DNA of 50,284 bases from Rhodopirellula sp. (lineage in GTDB: Bacteria > Planctomycetota > Planctomycetia > Pirellulales > Pirellulaceae): contig NZHC01000122.1 of assembly GCA_002689655.1 (NCBI GenBank), positions 81,108-131,391 on the forward strand. The letters are read 5' to 3'. The notes beneath the pieces are model-generated. The model had not been told where the DNA came from. It was given only the letters and a program-made list of their open reading frames with translations, and did no database searches. Positions 1 to 8,489 of the stretch are shown piece by piece. Within the stretch, counting starts at the first letter, position 1. The number at the start of each line of letters is the position of its first letter. The translations under genes were made by a program, and so were the position numbers.

Positions 1-711
1 GCATGGTTCCGTGTCGAGGAAGACGGATCTCTTTGGAGTCCGATCAGCAAGAATATTGACGCCGAACATCTCGCTGAGATCAAAGAATTGCTCGGCGGGG
101 AAACGGGTGACTTGCTCATGTTCCTCGCTGACACATGGGATGTCACTTGCAAGGGATTGGCTGGCTTACGGAAGCGGCTCGCCAGTGAACTGGGCCTGAT
201 CGATCCTGAAGAATTGAATTGCAGTTGGGTCACTGAATTCCCAATGTTCGATCGTGATGAGGAGACGGGGCGTTGGAATGCGATGCACCATCCATTCACT
301 GCCCCGTTGGAGAGTGACCTGCCTTCCTTGAAGGACAATCCTCAAGATTGTCGTGCCCAGGCGTACGACCTTGTGATCAACGGTAGTGAAGCCGGTGGTG
401 GTACGATTCGAATTCACGATCAATCAAGCCAGTCGGATGTTTTTGAATTGTTGGGGATCGATGCGGAGACTGCTGAGGATCGTTTTGGCTTTCTGCTGAA
501 CGCGCTCAAGTACGGTGCTCCACCTCACGGTGGGATCGCATTGGGCATCGATCGCTGGGTCATGCTGTTTGCCGGCTTGGAAAATATTCGTGAGGTGATT
601 GCTTTCCCGAAAACCCAAAAGGCCGCCGACCTGATGACGGAAGCGCCGGGGGCAGTCGACAAAGACCAGCTGGCAGAGCTGAATCTGCGGGCCGCGAAAA
701 CCGGGAAATAG
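1..711 (+). CDS. aspS: Aspartyl-tRNA synthetase, C-terminal part (5' end outside window)
   Basis: Open from the first base, so only the last 236 residues are present. The product charges tRNA-Asp (or Asp/Asn tRNAs) with aspartate in the cytoplasm. The visible part runs from the end of the bacterial GAD insert into the class II catalytic core: the stretch FPMFDRDEETGRW followed by MHHPFTAP, the INGSEAGGGTIRIHD segment, and class II motif 3 GGIALGIDR. It ends with REVIAFPKT and the tail LMTEAPGAV, all typical of the bacterial-type long AspRS rather than the archaeal/eukaryotic short form. The stop at 709-711 is followed by a convergent gene ending at 847. Whether the enzyme is discriminating or non-discriminating cannot be judged because the anticodon-binding domain lies outside the window. 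Confidence 0.97.
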   Translation, partial: AWFRVEEDGSLWSPISKNIDAEHLAEIKELLGGETGDLLMFLADTWDVTCKGLAGLRKRLASELGLIDPEELNCSWVTEFPMFDRDEETGRWNAMHHPFTAPLESDLPSLKDNPQDCRAQAYDLVINGSEAGGGTIRIHDQSSQSDVFELLGIDAETAEDRFGFLLNALKYGAPPHGGIALGIDRWVMLFAGLENIREVIAFPKTQKAADLMTEAPGAVDKDQLAELNLRAAKTGK

Positions 712-780
712 CCTTTCCCTTGCTCGCGTCTGACCCAGACAGGTAATCGTGTTTCCCGTGGTGATACGGATAGCTAGAAC

Positions 781-804
781 CGCATCGGACCTGATGCCGA
801 TGCG
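781..804. terminator. Hairpin between convergent genes, possible terminator
   Basis: An 8-bp perfect inverted repeat (cgcatcgg / ccgatgcg) with an 8-nt loop lies between the convergent ends of aspS and the DUF1501 gene. There is no T-tract on either side, so a termination role is inferred only from position. Confidence 0.3.
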
Positions 805-846
805 ATGTCCGAGTTGAGTTAACTTCAGTGGACGTTGTTCACTCGG

Positions 847-2328
847 CTAGCTCAGCACATCCTTGATGACGGTTGCGGTTTTTACCCCCGTCAAACGCTG
901 GTCCAAGCCTTTGAAGGGAACGGACATCTTTCGATGGTCAAAGCCCATCAGGTGCAGAAGGGTCGCGTGCAGGTCTCGTAACTGCACTGGATTTTCGGCA
1001 GGTGTGTAGCCAACCGGATCTGTAACGCCGTGGCTGTAGCCACCTTTGACACCGGCGCCTGCCATCCACATCGTGAATGCATCCGGGCTGTGGTCGCGTC
1101 CCATGAACGCCATGGTTCCTCCCATGCGATTCTCTCGCATGGGTGTTCGGCCGAATTCGCCCCCCCAAACGACAAGTGTGTCTTCCAACAGTCCCCGCTG
1201 CCGCAAATCTTGCAGCAACGCGGCAATCGGTTTGTCAGTTTGGGTGCATTTTTTTCGGAAGCCGTGGTTCAGTGACTCACCCTGATTCGAACCATGCGTG
1301 TCCCAGCCCCAATCAAAAAGCTGCACAAATCGGACACCTTTCTCGACCAGTCGTCGGGCTAGCAGACAATTGTTGGCGAAGGACTCCTTGCCTGGTTCCG
1401 CCCCGTAAGCCTGCAGCGTGTCAGCGGTTTCACTCGACAGATCCATTGCTTCCGGTGCAGCAGTTTGCATTCGGAAAGCCATTTCGTATTGTGCGATCCG
1501 CGTCAGGGTTTCGGGATCACCAAATTGTTGGTGAGACTCACGGTTGAGTTGTTCCAAGGTATCGAGCACCTGCCGTCGTTGTTGCCTCGAAACACCCTCG
1601 GGATTTGACGCATTCAGAACAGGATCACCTTGTGAGCGGCATTGAACGCCTTGGTAGACCGATGGCAGGAATCCCGAACTCCACAACGCCTTTCCCACTC
1701 GCGGCAAACGTCCGCCGGAAAGTAAGACGATGAAGCCGGGCAAATCACTGTTTTCACTACCCAAGCCCCAAGTCACCCACGATCCAATCGAAGGAGAACC
1801 CATTTGTGATGCTCCCGTATGAACCATCAACTGGGCTGGTCCATGGTTGAATTGTTCGGTTTGCATCGTTTTGATGAAACAGATGTCATCCACCGTTTTT
1901 GAAAGATGCGGCATCTGTTCTGACACCCACATTCCCGACTTTCCGTGTTGTTGGAACTTGTACTGATGCCCCAACATCTTCGGCGTTCCGTTGATAAAGG
2001 CGAAGCGTTTGCCTTCCAGAAATGATGCGGGGCAATCTTTACCATCCAGAGCGTTCAGTTCGGGTTTGTAGTCAAATAATTCCAGTTGGCTTGGAGCTCC
2101 AACCATGTGCAGATAAATCACCCGTTTGACTTTAGCTGGTAGCGGTGGCGTAGAAGGATTCAGCGGGTTGAGTTGATTGTGTTTCGTGGCGGCTGGATCG
2201 GTAGCTTGGGATTCGGTTGCCATCCACAGGCCGCCCAGGCCCGTGGCACAATTCTGAAGGAAGTGGCGTCGAGTTCGGGATTCGAGCGTTTGTCGCTCAA
2301 TTTGTTGTTCAAGTTGTTCGCGTTGCAT
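847..2328 (-). CDS. DUF1501 family exported protein (sulfatase-fold, planctomycete type)
   Basis: A 493-residue member of the DUF1501 family, which is abundant in planctomycetes and has an alkaline-phosphatase/sulfatase-like fold; its biochemical role is not established. Near the N-terminus (residues 19-25, TRRHFLQ) there is a twin-arginine pattern followed by a short hydrophobic stretch, consistent with Tat export. Family hallmarks visible are VIYLHMVGAPSQLELFDYKP near the start, FDWGWDTHG, LVVWGGEFGRTPM, and GRDHSPDAFTMWMAGAGV towards the C-terminus. The ATG at 2326-2328 lies one base after the stop of the upstream gene (2330-2332), so the two are almost certainly co-transcribed and translationally coupled. 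This pairing of a PSCyt1-DUF1549-DUF1553 protein with DUF1501 is the usual planctomycete arrangement. Function beyond export is inference. Confidence 0.93.
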   Translation of the reverse strand: MQREQLEQQIERQTLESRTRRHFLQNCATGLGGLWMATESQATDPAATKHNQLNPLNPSTPPLPAKVKRVIYLHMVGAPSQLELFDYKPELNALDGKDCPASFLEGKRFAFINGTPKMLGHQYKFQQHGKSGMWVSEQMPHLSKTVDDICFIKTMQTEQFNHGPAQLMVHTGASQMGSPSIGSWVTWGLGSENSDLPGFIVLLSGGRLPRVGKALWSSGFLPSVYQGVQCRSQGDPVLNASNPEGVSRQQRRQVLDTLEQLNRESHQQFGDPETLTRIAQYEMAFRMQTAAPEAMDLSSETADTLQAYGAEPGKESFANNCLLARRLVEKGVRFVQLFDWGWDTHGSNQGESLNHGFRKKCTQTDKPIAALLQDLRQRGLLEDTLVVWGGEFGRTPMRENRMGGTMAFMGRDHSPDAFTMWMAGAGVKGGYSHGVTDPVGYTPAENPVQLRDLHATLLHLMGFDHRKMSVPFKGLDQRLTGVKTATVIKDVLS

Positions 2329-2329
2329 T

Positions 2330-5221
2330 TTACTTGCTCATGCTTTCGTCAAGATTCAGAAGAACGCTCGTAACAGCGGTCATCGAATCGAGTTCGTTAC
2401 TTTGTTGCTGCCTGCAGTTTTTGTATAGGCCAGCGAGGGCTTTCATTTCGTTTTCGTTTGGCTCGCGGGAAGTCACTGCTACGAACCCGTACCGCAGTTG
2501 TGCTTCAAGTTTGGGTTGTGAGTCCAACAGTTTTTTGGCAAGTGCCTTGCTGCACTCAACGAAGGTCGCATCATTCAACGTCATCAAGGCCTGCAGTGGC
2601 GTGTTTGATCGCAATCGCCGTGGTGTGCAGAATTCGCGTGATGGTGCATCGAACGCCGCAAACATGGGAAACGGGATACTTCTTTTGGTGTACGTGTAGA
2701 TGGACTTACGATAACGATCCGAATCTCCGATCTCGGGCGTCTTCCATTTATCACCGCCTTGGAATGGTTTCCACACGCCACCTGGAATCGGTGGATGAAC
2801 GGGAACGCCATGCATTTGCGGTGAAAGTAGGCCTGAGATAAGAAGGGCGTTGTCACGAATCATCTCAGCGGGCATGCGAAAACGAGGCCCTCGAGCCAAA
2901 AGGCGATTGGTGGCATCCGTTTCCTGTAACTCAGGACGCATCTTGCTGTCCTGCCGGTAGGTGCTGGATAACACAATCGTTCTTACCAGTTGCTTCTGGC
3001 TCCATCCAAAGTCGTTTTGGAATTGGAAGGCAAGCTGATCAAGTAATTTTGGGTGTGATGGTGGTTCACCACTCGACCCAAAATCTTCCTCCGTCGCAAC
3101 AATGCCTGCTCCAAATAGTCTCGCCCAAACACGGTTGACCGTCACTCGGGCTGTCAGTGGGTTCTCGCCATTGACCAACCAATGTGCCAGTTCCAAACGG
3201 CTCGCTGATACGTCACTCGCCGTCGCATCATTGTTTGGCTGCGGAAGAGGCGCGAGAACTGCGGGAACACCAGGCTGAACCTCCTTGCCTTTGGTTAAGA
3301 ACAGGCCTCGCGTAAACACGTGGGTTGGACGTTTGAGATGTGATGGGCGTTCCGAAAGTACAGGAATGTTGCTGCTGGGAATCATTGCACGTTCCGCTCG
3401 CAAAAAGCTCAGTTGCTGTTTGTCGGACAGCAGTTCTGGAGCATTCAGTAAAGGCTTGAAAATGGGCTCTCGGCTGACGGCTACATAGCCACGTTTCGCG
3501 ATCAGTGGGAATGCACCCAGTTCCGTCACCCCGTTGCGAAATTTGATTTTCAGGGTGCTGCTTTCTGCGACTTCGACGCCAGACTCAAGCACAAAAACCG
3601 CAGTGCGGGGATAGTGGATCCGGCTGTAAGCTGCAAAGCCGTTGTTGGTTTTGTCATTCAGACTGTCTTCCGGGTTTTTAAAAGGTGCCGCCTCGTCACC
3701 AATGACTCGGGTGAAGGTGATCGGATTCGTCTCGCCTTTTTGGTTGATCACCGTGGCCTGTACATGAGACAGGACGAATCCCCATTCGGAATCTCTCTTG
3801 GCCTTTTCTGGGTCTCCCGGAGCAATCGTGATTCGGATGGCTGTCACCCGTTTTGAATTCGCTTTTAGTGGCATTTCGAGAGTGATTTCGGTGTTCGACG
3901 ACAGGGTGTCGATTGTGTAGTATTCTGCCCGGTCGTGCCGTTGCTCCACAGCAACCTCCGTTGATTTGTTCGCTGAGGCCGTCATGGCGGTCAGGAACTG
4001 CCAGTTGGCTTCAGGTGCATCCAAAGCCGCGGATTCGCGTTTCCAAATCGAGTGCTGGAGCGCTGTGATCTTTTGATCCAGCTTGCCCGCTTTGGCGTTA
4101 TCAGCTGGATCAACTGGGACTGCCAGCAAAGGAAGTTCCGAATTCAGGTCACAATCTGACGTGTTGTTGAAGAAAGCAGCGAACCGATAAAAATCTTCAT
4201 GTTGCAATGGGTCGTACGGGTGAGCGTGGCATTGCACGCAACCGAAAGTGACACCCTGCCAAGTTTGCCAAACTGTGCTGACTCGGTCCAGCACCGCGTT
4301 GATTCGGAATTCTTCGTCGTCAGTTCCACCTTCTTCATTGGTTTGAGTCAGGCGGTGCACTGCTGTTGCCACGCGATCATCAATGGTGGGTGACGGTAAC
4401 AAGTCACCAGCGATTTGCTTGATGGTGAATTCATCGAACGGCATGTCATCGTTGATTGCATCAATCACCCAGTCTCGGTACTTCCAGATTTCGCGACGGC
4501 CGTCTGCACCAAGCCCACGCGAATCAGCGTACCGGACCTGATCCAGCCATACCGATGCCCAGCGTTCGCCGTAACCTGGAGATTTCAAGAGTTCATCAAC
4601 CGTGTTGGAATAAGCATCCTGACCATCTGTTTTCACCGACTTTAGAAACTGTTGGATCTGTTCAGGTGTCGGTGGCAGGCCAGTCAAGTCAAGCGTTACA
4701 CGACGCAACCACTGCTCGGGTGGTGCTTGCGGTGCTGGACTGATCCGTTGTTGATCGAGGCTCGCGAGCACAAACCGGTCAAGAGGTTGTTGGCACCACT
4801 GGGCTGCTGACACACTAGGGGGCTTCGGGGCAAGCGGTGGTTGGTACGCCCACGGTTGTTCCCATGCGGCACCCTGCTCAACCCATCGCGTCAATAACTT
4901 GATTTCGTCCCCAGTGAGTGGTGATCCGTGTTCTGGTGGGGGCATGACTTCGTCAGCATCTTTTGATCGCAGTCTTTGGATCAAAGCCGACTCGTCGGGG
5001 CTGCCTGCTTCAATGACTTCGAGGGCTGCATCACGATGGATGAAGGAAAGATCCGCCGCTTGTTTGACACCCCCGTGGCAGTCTAAGCAGTGGTCACGCA
5101 AAATTGGCCGGATCTGACTGGTGAAGTCGATCATCACGGCATCGGCAGCGTTCAAATGCGACTCGCCCAGCAAAACCGCGAGAACGCATGTGAGAGGGAC
5201 GAATAGGTGCTCAATTTTCAT
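2330..5221 (-). CDS. PSCyt1-DUF1549-DUF1553 protein (planctomycete c-type cytochrome)
   Basis: The protein is 963 residues from the ATG at 5221, which gives a clean signal peptide (hydrophobic stretch at about residues 6-20, then SHLNAADA). An ATG further upstream at 5344 would add 41 residues without signal character, so 5221 is preferred. Domain order: PSCyt1 with haem-binding CLDCH at 45-49 and the VMPPPEHG segment near 93-100; DUF1549 (PSCyt2) at about 145-350 with WLDQVRYADS and a second CxxCH (CVQCH, 329-333); a central beta-rich insert at about 430-620; DUF1553 (PSD1) at about 670-950 with VNRVWARLFG and CTPRRLRSNTPLQAL. Two CxxCH motifs imply covalent haem c and a periplasmic or extracytoplasmic place. 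The family is known as a planctomycete hallmark; its substrate is unknown. It heads the operon with the DUF1501 gene. Confidence 0.95.
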   Translation of the reverse strand: MKIEHLFVPLTCVLAVLLGESHLNAADAVMIDFTSQIRPILRDHCLDCHGGVKQAADLSFIHRDAALEVIEAGSPDESALIQRLRSKDADEVMPPPEHGSPLTGDEIKLLTRWVEQGAAWEQPWAYQPPLAPKPPSVSAAQWCQQPLDRFVLASLDQQRISPAPQAPPEQWLRRVTLDLTGLPPTPEQIQQFLKSVKTDGQDAYSNTVDELLKSPGYGERWASVWLDQVRYADSRGLGADGRREIWKYRDWVIDAINDDMPFDEFTIKQIAGDLLPSPTIDDRVATAVHRLTQTNEEGGTDDEEFRINAVLDRVSTVWQTWQGVTFGCVQCHAHPYDPLQHEDFYRFAAFFNNTSDCDLNSELPLLAVPVDPADNAKAGKLDQKITALQHSIWKRESAALDAPEANWQFLTAMTASANKSTEVAVEQRHDRAEYYTIDTLSSNTEITLEMPLKANSKRVTAIRITIAPGDPEKAKRDSEWGFVLSHVQATVINQKGETNPITFTRVIGDEAAPFKNPEDSLNDKTNNGFAAYSRIHYPRTAVFVLESGVEVAESSTLKIKFRNGVTELGAFPLIAKRGYVAVSREPIFKPLLNAPELLSDKQQLSFLRAERAMIPSSNIPVLSERPSHLKRPTHVFTRGLFLTKGKEVQPGVPAVLAPLPQPNNDATASDVSASRLELAHWLVNGENPLTARVTVNRVWARLFGAGIVATEEDFGSSGEPPSHPKLLDQLAFQFQNDFGWSQKQLVRTIVLSSTYRQDSKMRPELQETDATNRLLARGPRFRMPAEMIRDNALLISGLLSPQMHGVPVHPPIPGGVWKPFQGGDKWKTPEIGDSDRYRKSIYTYTKRSIPFPMFAAFDAPSREFCTPRRLRSNTPLQALMTLNDATFVECSKALAKKLLDSQPKLEAQLRYGFVAVTSREPNENEMKALAGLYKNCRQQQSNELDSMTAVTSVLLNLDESMSK

Positions 5222-5565
5222 AGCAGTCGTGATGCAGGAAATGAGTGGAAGTGCATTGTGGTTCGAGGCATGCCAAGGCCGCCGGCAAACCACGTCTTTC
5301 TCAGGGTGCCGAACTGCTCGAGGATGGGTGGGGCATGCTCTCATGGGGTACTTACATGATACCCGTTATTGCAATCTTGTAGGTCGCCAGACCGGGATTG
5401 AGCAGCTTTCCAGCCGTGATGCCGGTGGCGTTGACCACAGAATCGATTTACTGTTCGAACCCAAGGCTTGTCACGCAACACTTCAGCAGCGATTATCCTA
5501 GGGCTGAACTTTGAAGGCGTTTAGACACTTTGCAACTTATTCATCTCCTGCCACAGGCGATTTAG
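5222..5565. other. Divergent intergenic region, no gene seen
   Basis: The 344 bases lie between two divergently transcribed genes (PSCyt operon leftwards, SelA-like gene rightwards) and must hold both promoters. I see no convincing -35/-10 pair, repeat or RNA gene; short reading frames here have no recognisable protein features. Confidence 0.5.
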
Positions 5566-6891
5566 ATGGCGTTACCACCTTGGACGATTGAGCTTCTGCG
5601 ACGCGGAATTACCGATGTCGCCCGCAAGGCAAGTGAGCCTGAAACCATTGAGAAAATCAAAAATCAGGCGACAGAAATTCTGCAGGATTTACCACAGACT
5701 GCAGCGAAGAGCATCGACGCCATGATGCGGACTGCAGAGGTCAGCAAAAAGACAGTGGAGCGATGGTCGCGAAAGCATACAGCCTTGGCGGTACCACTGC
5801 TCAACGGCAGCGGTGTGCTCATGAATGAGCACGGTTCCGGAGTACCACTTGCACCTCAGGTGAGTGAAGCTGGCTATGAGCTGCTGTTGGGCGATAGCGT
5901 CACGGGAGTGTCGATGGACAAGCGGTTGTCGCGCAGGTTGCAGCGTTTGTTGCCGGCCGGCGGAGATTATTCGATTGCCGTTACATCCAACTTCTCTTCT
6001 GCACTCACGGGATTGGCGCTGCTGGTTGATGAGCGGCAGTTGGTTGTGCATCGGTCTCAGGCAGTCCGGTTGCCCAATGGAAGAGCGTTGCCTGACGCTT
6101 TCGGCATGTTTTTGCCAGTCATCCAGGAAGTCGGCAGCCGCGACAATATTCTGCCGCAAGATTTCGATGGGCTGGATTCCTTTTGCGTGGTCATGGCTGA
6201 TGTAGGTGAGCAACCGTTGGAACTGCTGGAACTGCCCGGCCGTGATGCGATGCAAGCGGTGATCCTGCCTGTGGCGACACTGGGGCAAGCTGAACCAGAT
6301 GCGTTCGGGGCGACTGAAATTCCATCGGCTGAGTCGATGCTGGTCGCAGGTGCGGACTTTGTGATCTTGTCAGGACAGGGCGTGCTGGGTGGGCCCGATT
6401 GTGGCATCATCATTGGACGCAAACCACAGATTGACAGTATCAAATCGTCACGCGTTTGGCCCTCGATTGCGGCCGGTGATGCTGCTCAGGCAATGCTGGC
6501 GATGACTCTTGAGGTGGCCGCCTCCGATCCCGATGAAATTCCTGCGTTGGCACTGCTCAATACCAGTGAGGAAAACCTTCGCGGGCGTGCGGAACGTCTG
6601 GCTACCAGATTGAGCGGCAGTGACAGCATTCGAAATGTGCAAATCACAGCAGAGGAAGCGCGGCTTACCCGCGATGGACGCTGGTGTTTTGCATCACGAC
6701 AGATTCGCGTGACGCATGAATCGATGACGGCTCAGGATTGGCAAACCAAATTGATGGACGACATACCAGCAGTCGCTGTGGAGTGTGTCGGAGATGCCAT
6801 TTGTGTCGACCTGCGGTGGATTTCCGCTTCGGATGATAACCGGTTGGCTGAAGCTCTGGGCGGGACGATCAATGCGACGCCAAGTTCCTGA
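5566..6891 (+). CDS. SelA-like protein lacking the PLP lysine
   Basis: A 441-residue homologue of L-seryl-tRNA(Sec) selenium transferase / the SelA-related fold-type I PLP proteins. Matches to the family in order: an N-terminal helical region (1-70), VPLLNGSGVLMNEHGSGVPL (76-95, cf. the family's INATGVVLHTNLGRAPL), AVTSNFSSALTGLALLV (138-154), a region resembling the ELVEIGG...EVGTTN block (EVGSRDN, 188-194), and VILSGQGVLGGPDCGIIIGRK (266-286), which corresponds to the family's SGDKLLGGPQAGIIVGKK. The key point is that the catalytic, PLP-binding lysine of SGDKLLGGP is replaced: residues 271-272 are Gln-Gly. The histidine/asparagine-rich LHTNLGR loop is also changed. It is therefore probably not a classical selenium transferase and may be a pseudoenzyme. 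No selB, selD or tRNA-Sec is visible nearby. Start ATG at 5566; the ribosome site is weak. Confidence 0.8.
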   Translation: MALPPWTIELLRRGITDVARKASEPETIEKIKNQATEILQDLPQTAAKSIDAMMRTAEVSKKTVERWSRKHTALAVPLLNGSGVLMNEHGSGVPLAPQVSEAGYELLLGDSVTGVSMDKRLSRRLQRLLPAGGDYSIAVTSNFSSALTGLALLVDERQLVVHRSQAVRLPNGRALPDAFGMFLPVIQEVGSRDNILPQDFDGLDSFCVVMADVGEQPLELLELPGRDAMQAVILPVATLGQAEPDAFGATEIPSAESMLVAGADFVILSGQGVLGGPDCGIIIGRKPQIDSIKSSRVWPSIAAGDAAQAMLAMTLEVAASDPDEIPALALLNTSEENLRGRAERLATRLSGSDSIRNVQITAEEARLTRDGRWCFASRQIRVTHESMTAQDWQTKLMDDIPAVAVECVGDAICVDLRWISASDDNRLAEALGGTINATPSS

Positions 6892-6932
6892 TCATTCAAT
6901 TTTGGTGGTTCGTCTGCACTGCAGCCTGCCGT

Positions 6933-8486
6933 CTAGAACTTATCCATCCAAATGAGATGGTTCCACCACGGAGTGTCGTTCGCTTGCGGGGGGCCCGTGG
7001 TTGATCTGCCATTGAGCACGATTTCCGTGATCTGCTCGTGGAGTTTTTGTGCAACGCCACTATTTTGCTGCAGCACGTTATTCCGTTCTCCAGGATCTGT
7101 GGCGAGGTTGTACAGTTGACGCTTGGACTTGGGAGTCTCCATTACCAGTTTCCAGTCACCGTCCCGAATCGCAAAACCACCTGAGGCACTGTGGTGAATC
7201 ATGGGGCCGCGATTCATTCTTGCATTGGGGTTGAGCAGCACGGGGGCAAAGCTAAAACTATCTTCACCTTCGTTCGCGGCCAGTTGGTTGTCTGTGATCG
7301 CTGCCAGTGTTGCCAGAATATCTGTTTGGCAGACAGGTTGATTGCACTGGCTGGCGGGAGAGATTTTTGCGGGCCAGCGAATGAACATCGGCACGCGGTG
7401 TCCTCCCTCGTAGATGGAACGCTTGCCCTCTTTGAAGATCCCATTGCTCTGGTGTGAGAACTTTTTGGCTCTCTCTTTCCAGGTGGTCTCGGGACCATTG
7501 TCGCTCGTGAAAATTACCATTGTATTTTCTGAAATTTTTTCGCGATCCAGTATCTCCAAAATGCGTCCCACGTGCCAATCGGTTTCCATCATGAAGTCAC
7601 CATAGGCGCCCGCATTGCTCTTGCCACGGAATTGGTCAATGGGAATGACTGGCTTGTGGGGTGATGTGTAAGGTAGATACAAGAAAAATGGTTCACCTTG
7701 CCGGGCAGCTGCCGCACGTCCCTGAACCCACTCGATTGCCTTATTGGTGAACCGAGTTAGGCATTCTGCATCTACGAAGTCCGGGGCGATTTCAAGCTGT
7801 CCCCGCACAACACCGAGATCGCTTGTTGTGCCTGGTTTGGAAAGTTGTTTGTCGTAGGGAGGCTTGATGCGGTAATCCGCCAAGGCGATTTTGTTTGGCT
7901 TTTTCTGGGTGTACTCGGTGGGAGGCACCTTGGCATAACGACCTTCAAACCATGCCAGAACGCCATAGTTCATTGATGCGGGTATTCCCCAGAAGTAGTC
8001 AAATCCTTTATCCAGAGGCATGTCCAAGACAGGCTTCGACCAGTCTCTCATATTGCGGTCACCGGGGAAGTCCATGCCAAGGTGCCATTTTCCAACCATG
8101 CCGGTCGCGTAACCACGCTGCTTCAACAGGCTCGGTAACGTGGTCCGGCCATCAGCAATCAGACAGGTCTTTTCTGCGCCATACACGCCTTTTTTTAACG
8201 TTGTTCGCCAACTATATCGCCCGGTCAGCAGCCCATATCGACTGGGCGTGCAGACCGTGTCGCTGCAGTGGGCATCGGTGAACGTGATGCCTTCTTTGGC
8301 GAGCCGATCCAGATTCGGGGTCTGGAATTTGGCATCAGGATTCAAACAGCTAGCGTCACCAAATCCTTGGTCATCTGTGTAAATGATGATCACGTTGGGG
8401 CGCCTGTCTGCCAGTGTCAAGGCATTGCCGCAGATTGTCAGCAATGTGAAGCAAACAGTTGACACGCAATGAATTGGTTTCGTCAT
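6933..8486 (-). CDS. Exported sulfatase (formylglycine type, CxPxR)
   Basis: A 517-residue type I sulfatase that would hydrolyse a sulfate ester outside the cytoplasm. It begins with a signal peptide (hydrophobic residues 8-26). The metal-binding start RPNVIIIYTDDQGFGD is at about 29-44. The sulfatase signature CTPSRYGLLTGRY starts at Cys79, the residue that is converted to C-alpha-formylglycine; Cys rather than Ser means an FGE or anaerobic SME could act on it. Further hallmarks are GKWHLGMD, SPHKPVIP and TSDNGPE (second metal-site Asp-Asn). Length is normal for the arylsulfatase A-like family. It lies downstream of a second sulfatase with only 3 bases between stop and start, so it is the distal gene of a two-gene operon. 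The substrate cannot be told; planctomycete sulfatases commonly act on marine polysaccharides. Confidence 0.95.
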   Translation of the reverse strand: MTKPIHCVSTVCFTLLTICGNALTLADRRPNVIIIYTDDQGFGDASCLNPDAKFQTPNLDRLAKEGITFTDAHCSDTVCTPSRYGLLTGRYSWRTTLKKGVYGAEKTCLIADGRTTLPSLLKQRGYATGMVGKWHLGMDFPGDRNMRDWSKPVLDMPLDKGFDYFWGIPASMNYGVLAWFEGRYAKVPPTEYTQKKPNKIALADYRIKPPYDKQLSKPGTTSDLGVVRGQLEIAPDFVDAECLTRFTNKAIEWVQGRAAAARQGEPFFLYLPYTSPHKPVIPIDQFRGKSNAGAYGDFMMETDWHVGRILEILDREKISENTMVIFTSDNGPETTWKERAKKFSHQSNGIFKEGKRSIYEGGHRVPMFIRWPAKISPASQCNQPVCQTDILATLAAITDNQLAANEGEDSFSFAPVLLNPNARMNRGPMIHHSASGGFAIRDGDWKLVMETPKSKRQLYNLATDPGERNNVLQQNSGVAQKLHEQITEIVLNGRSTTGPPQANDTPWWNHLIWMDKF

Positions 8487-8489
8487 GAC

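Noticed and set aside
5566-6891. Part of a selenocysteine system
   Set aside because: No selB, selD or tRNA-Sec is seen in the window and the catalytic lysine is missing.
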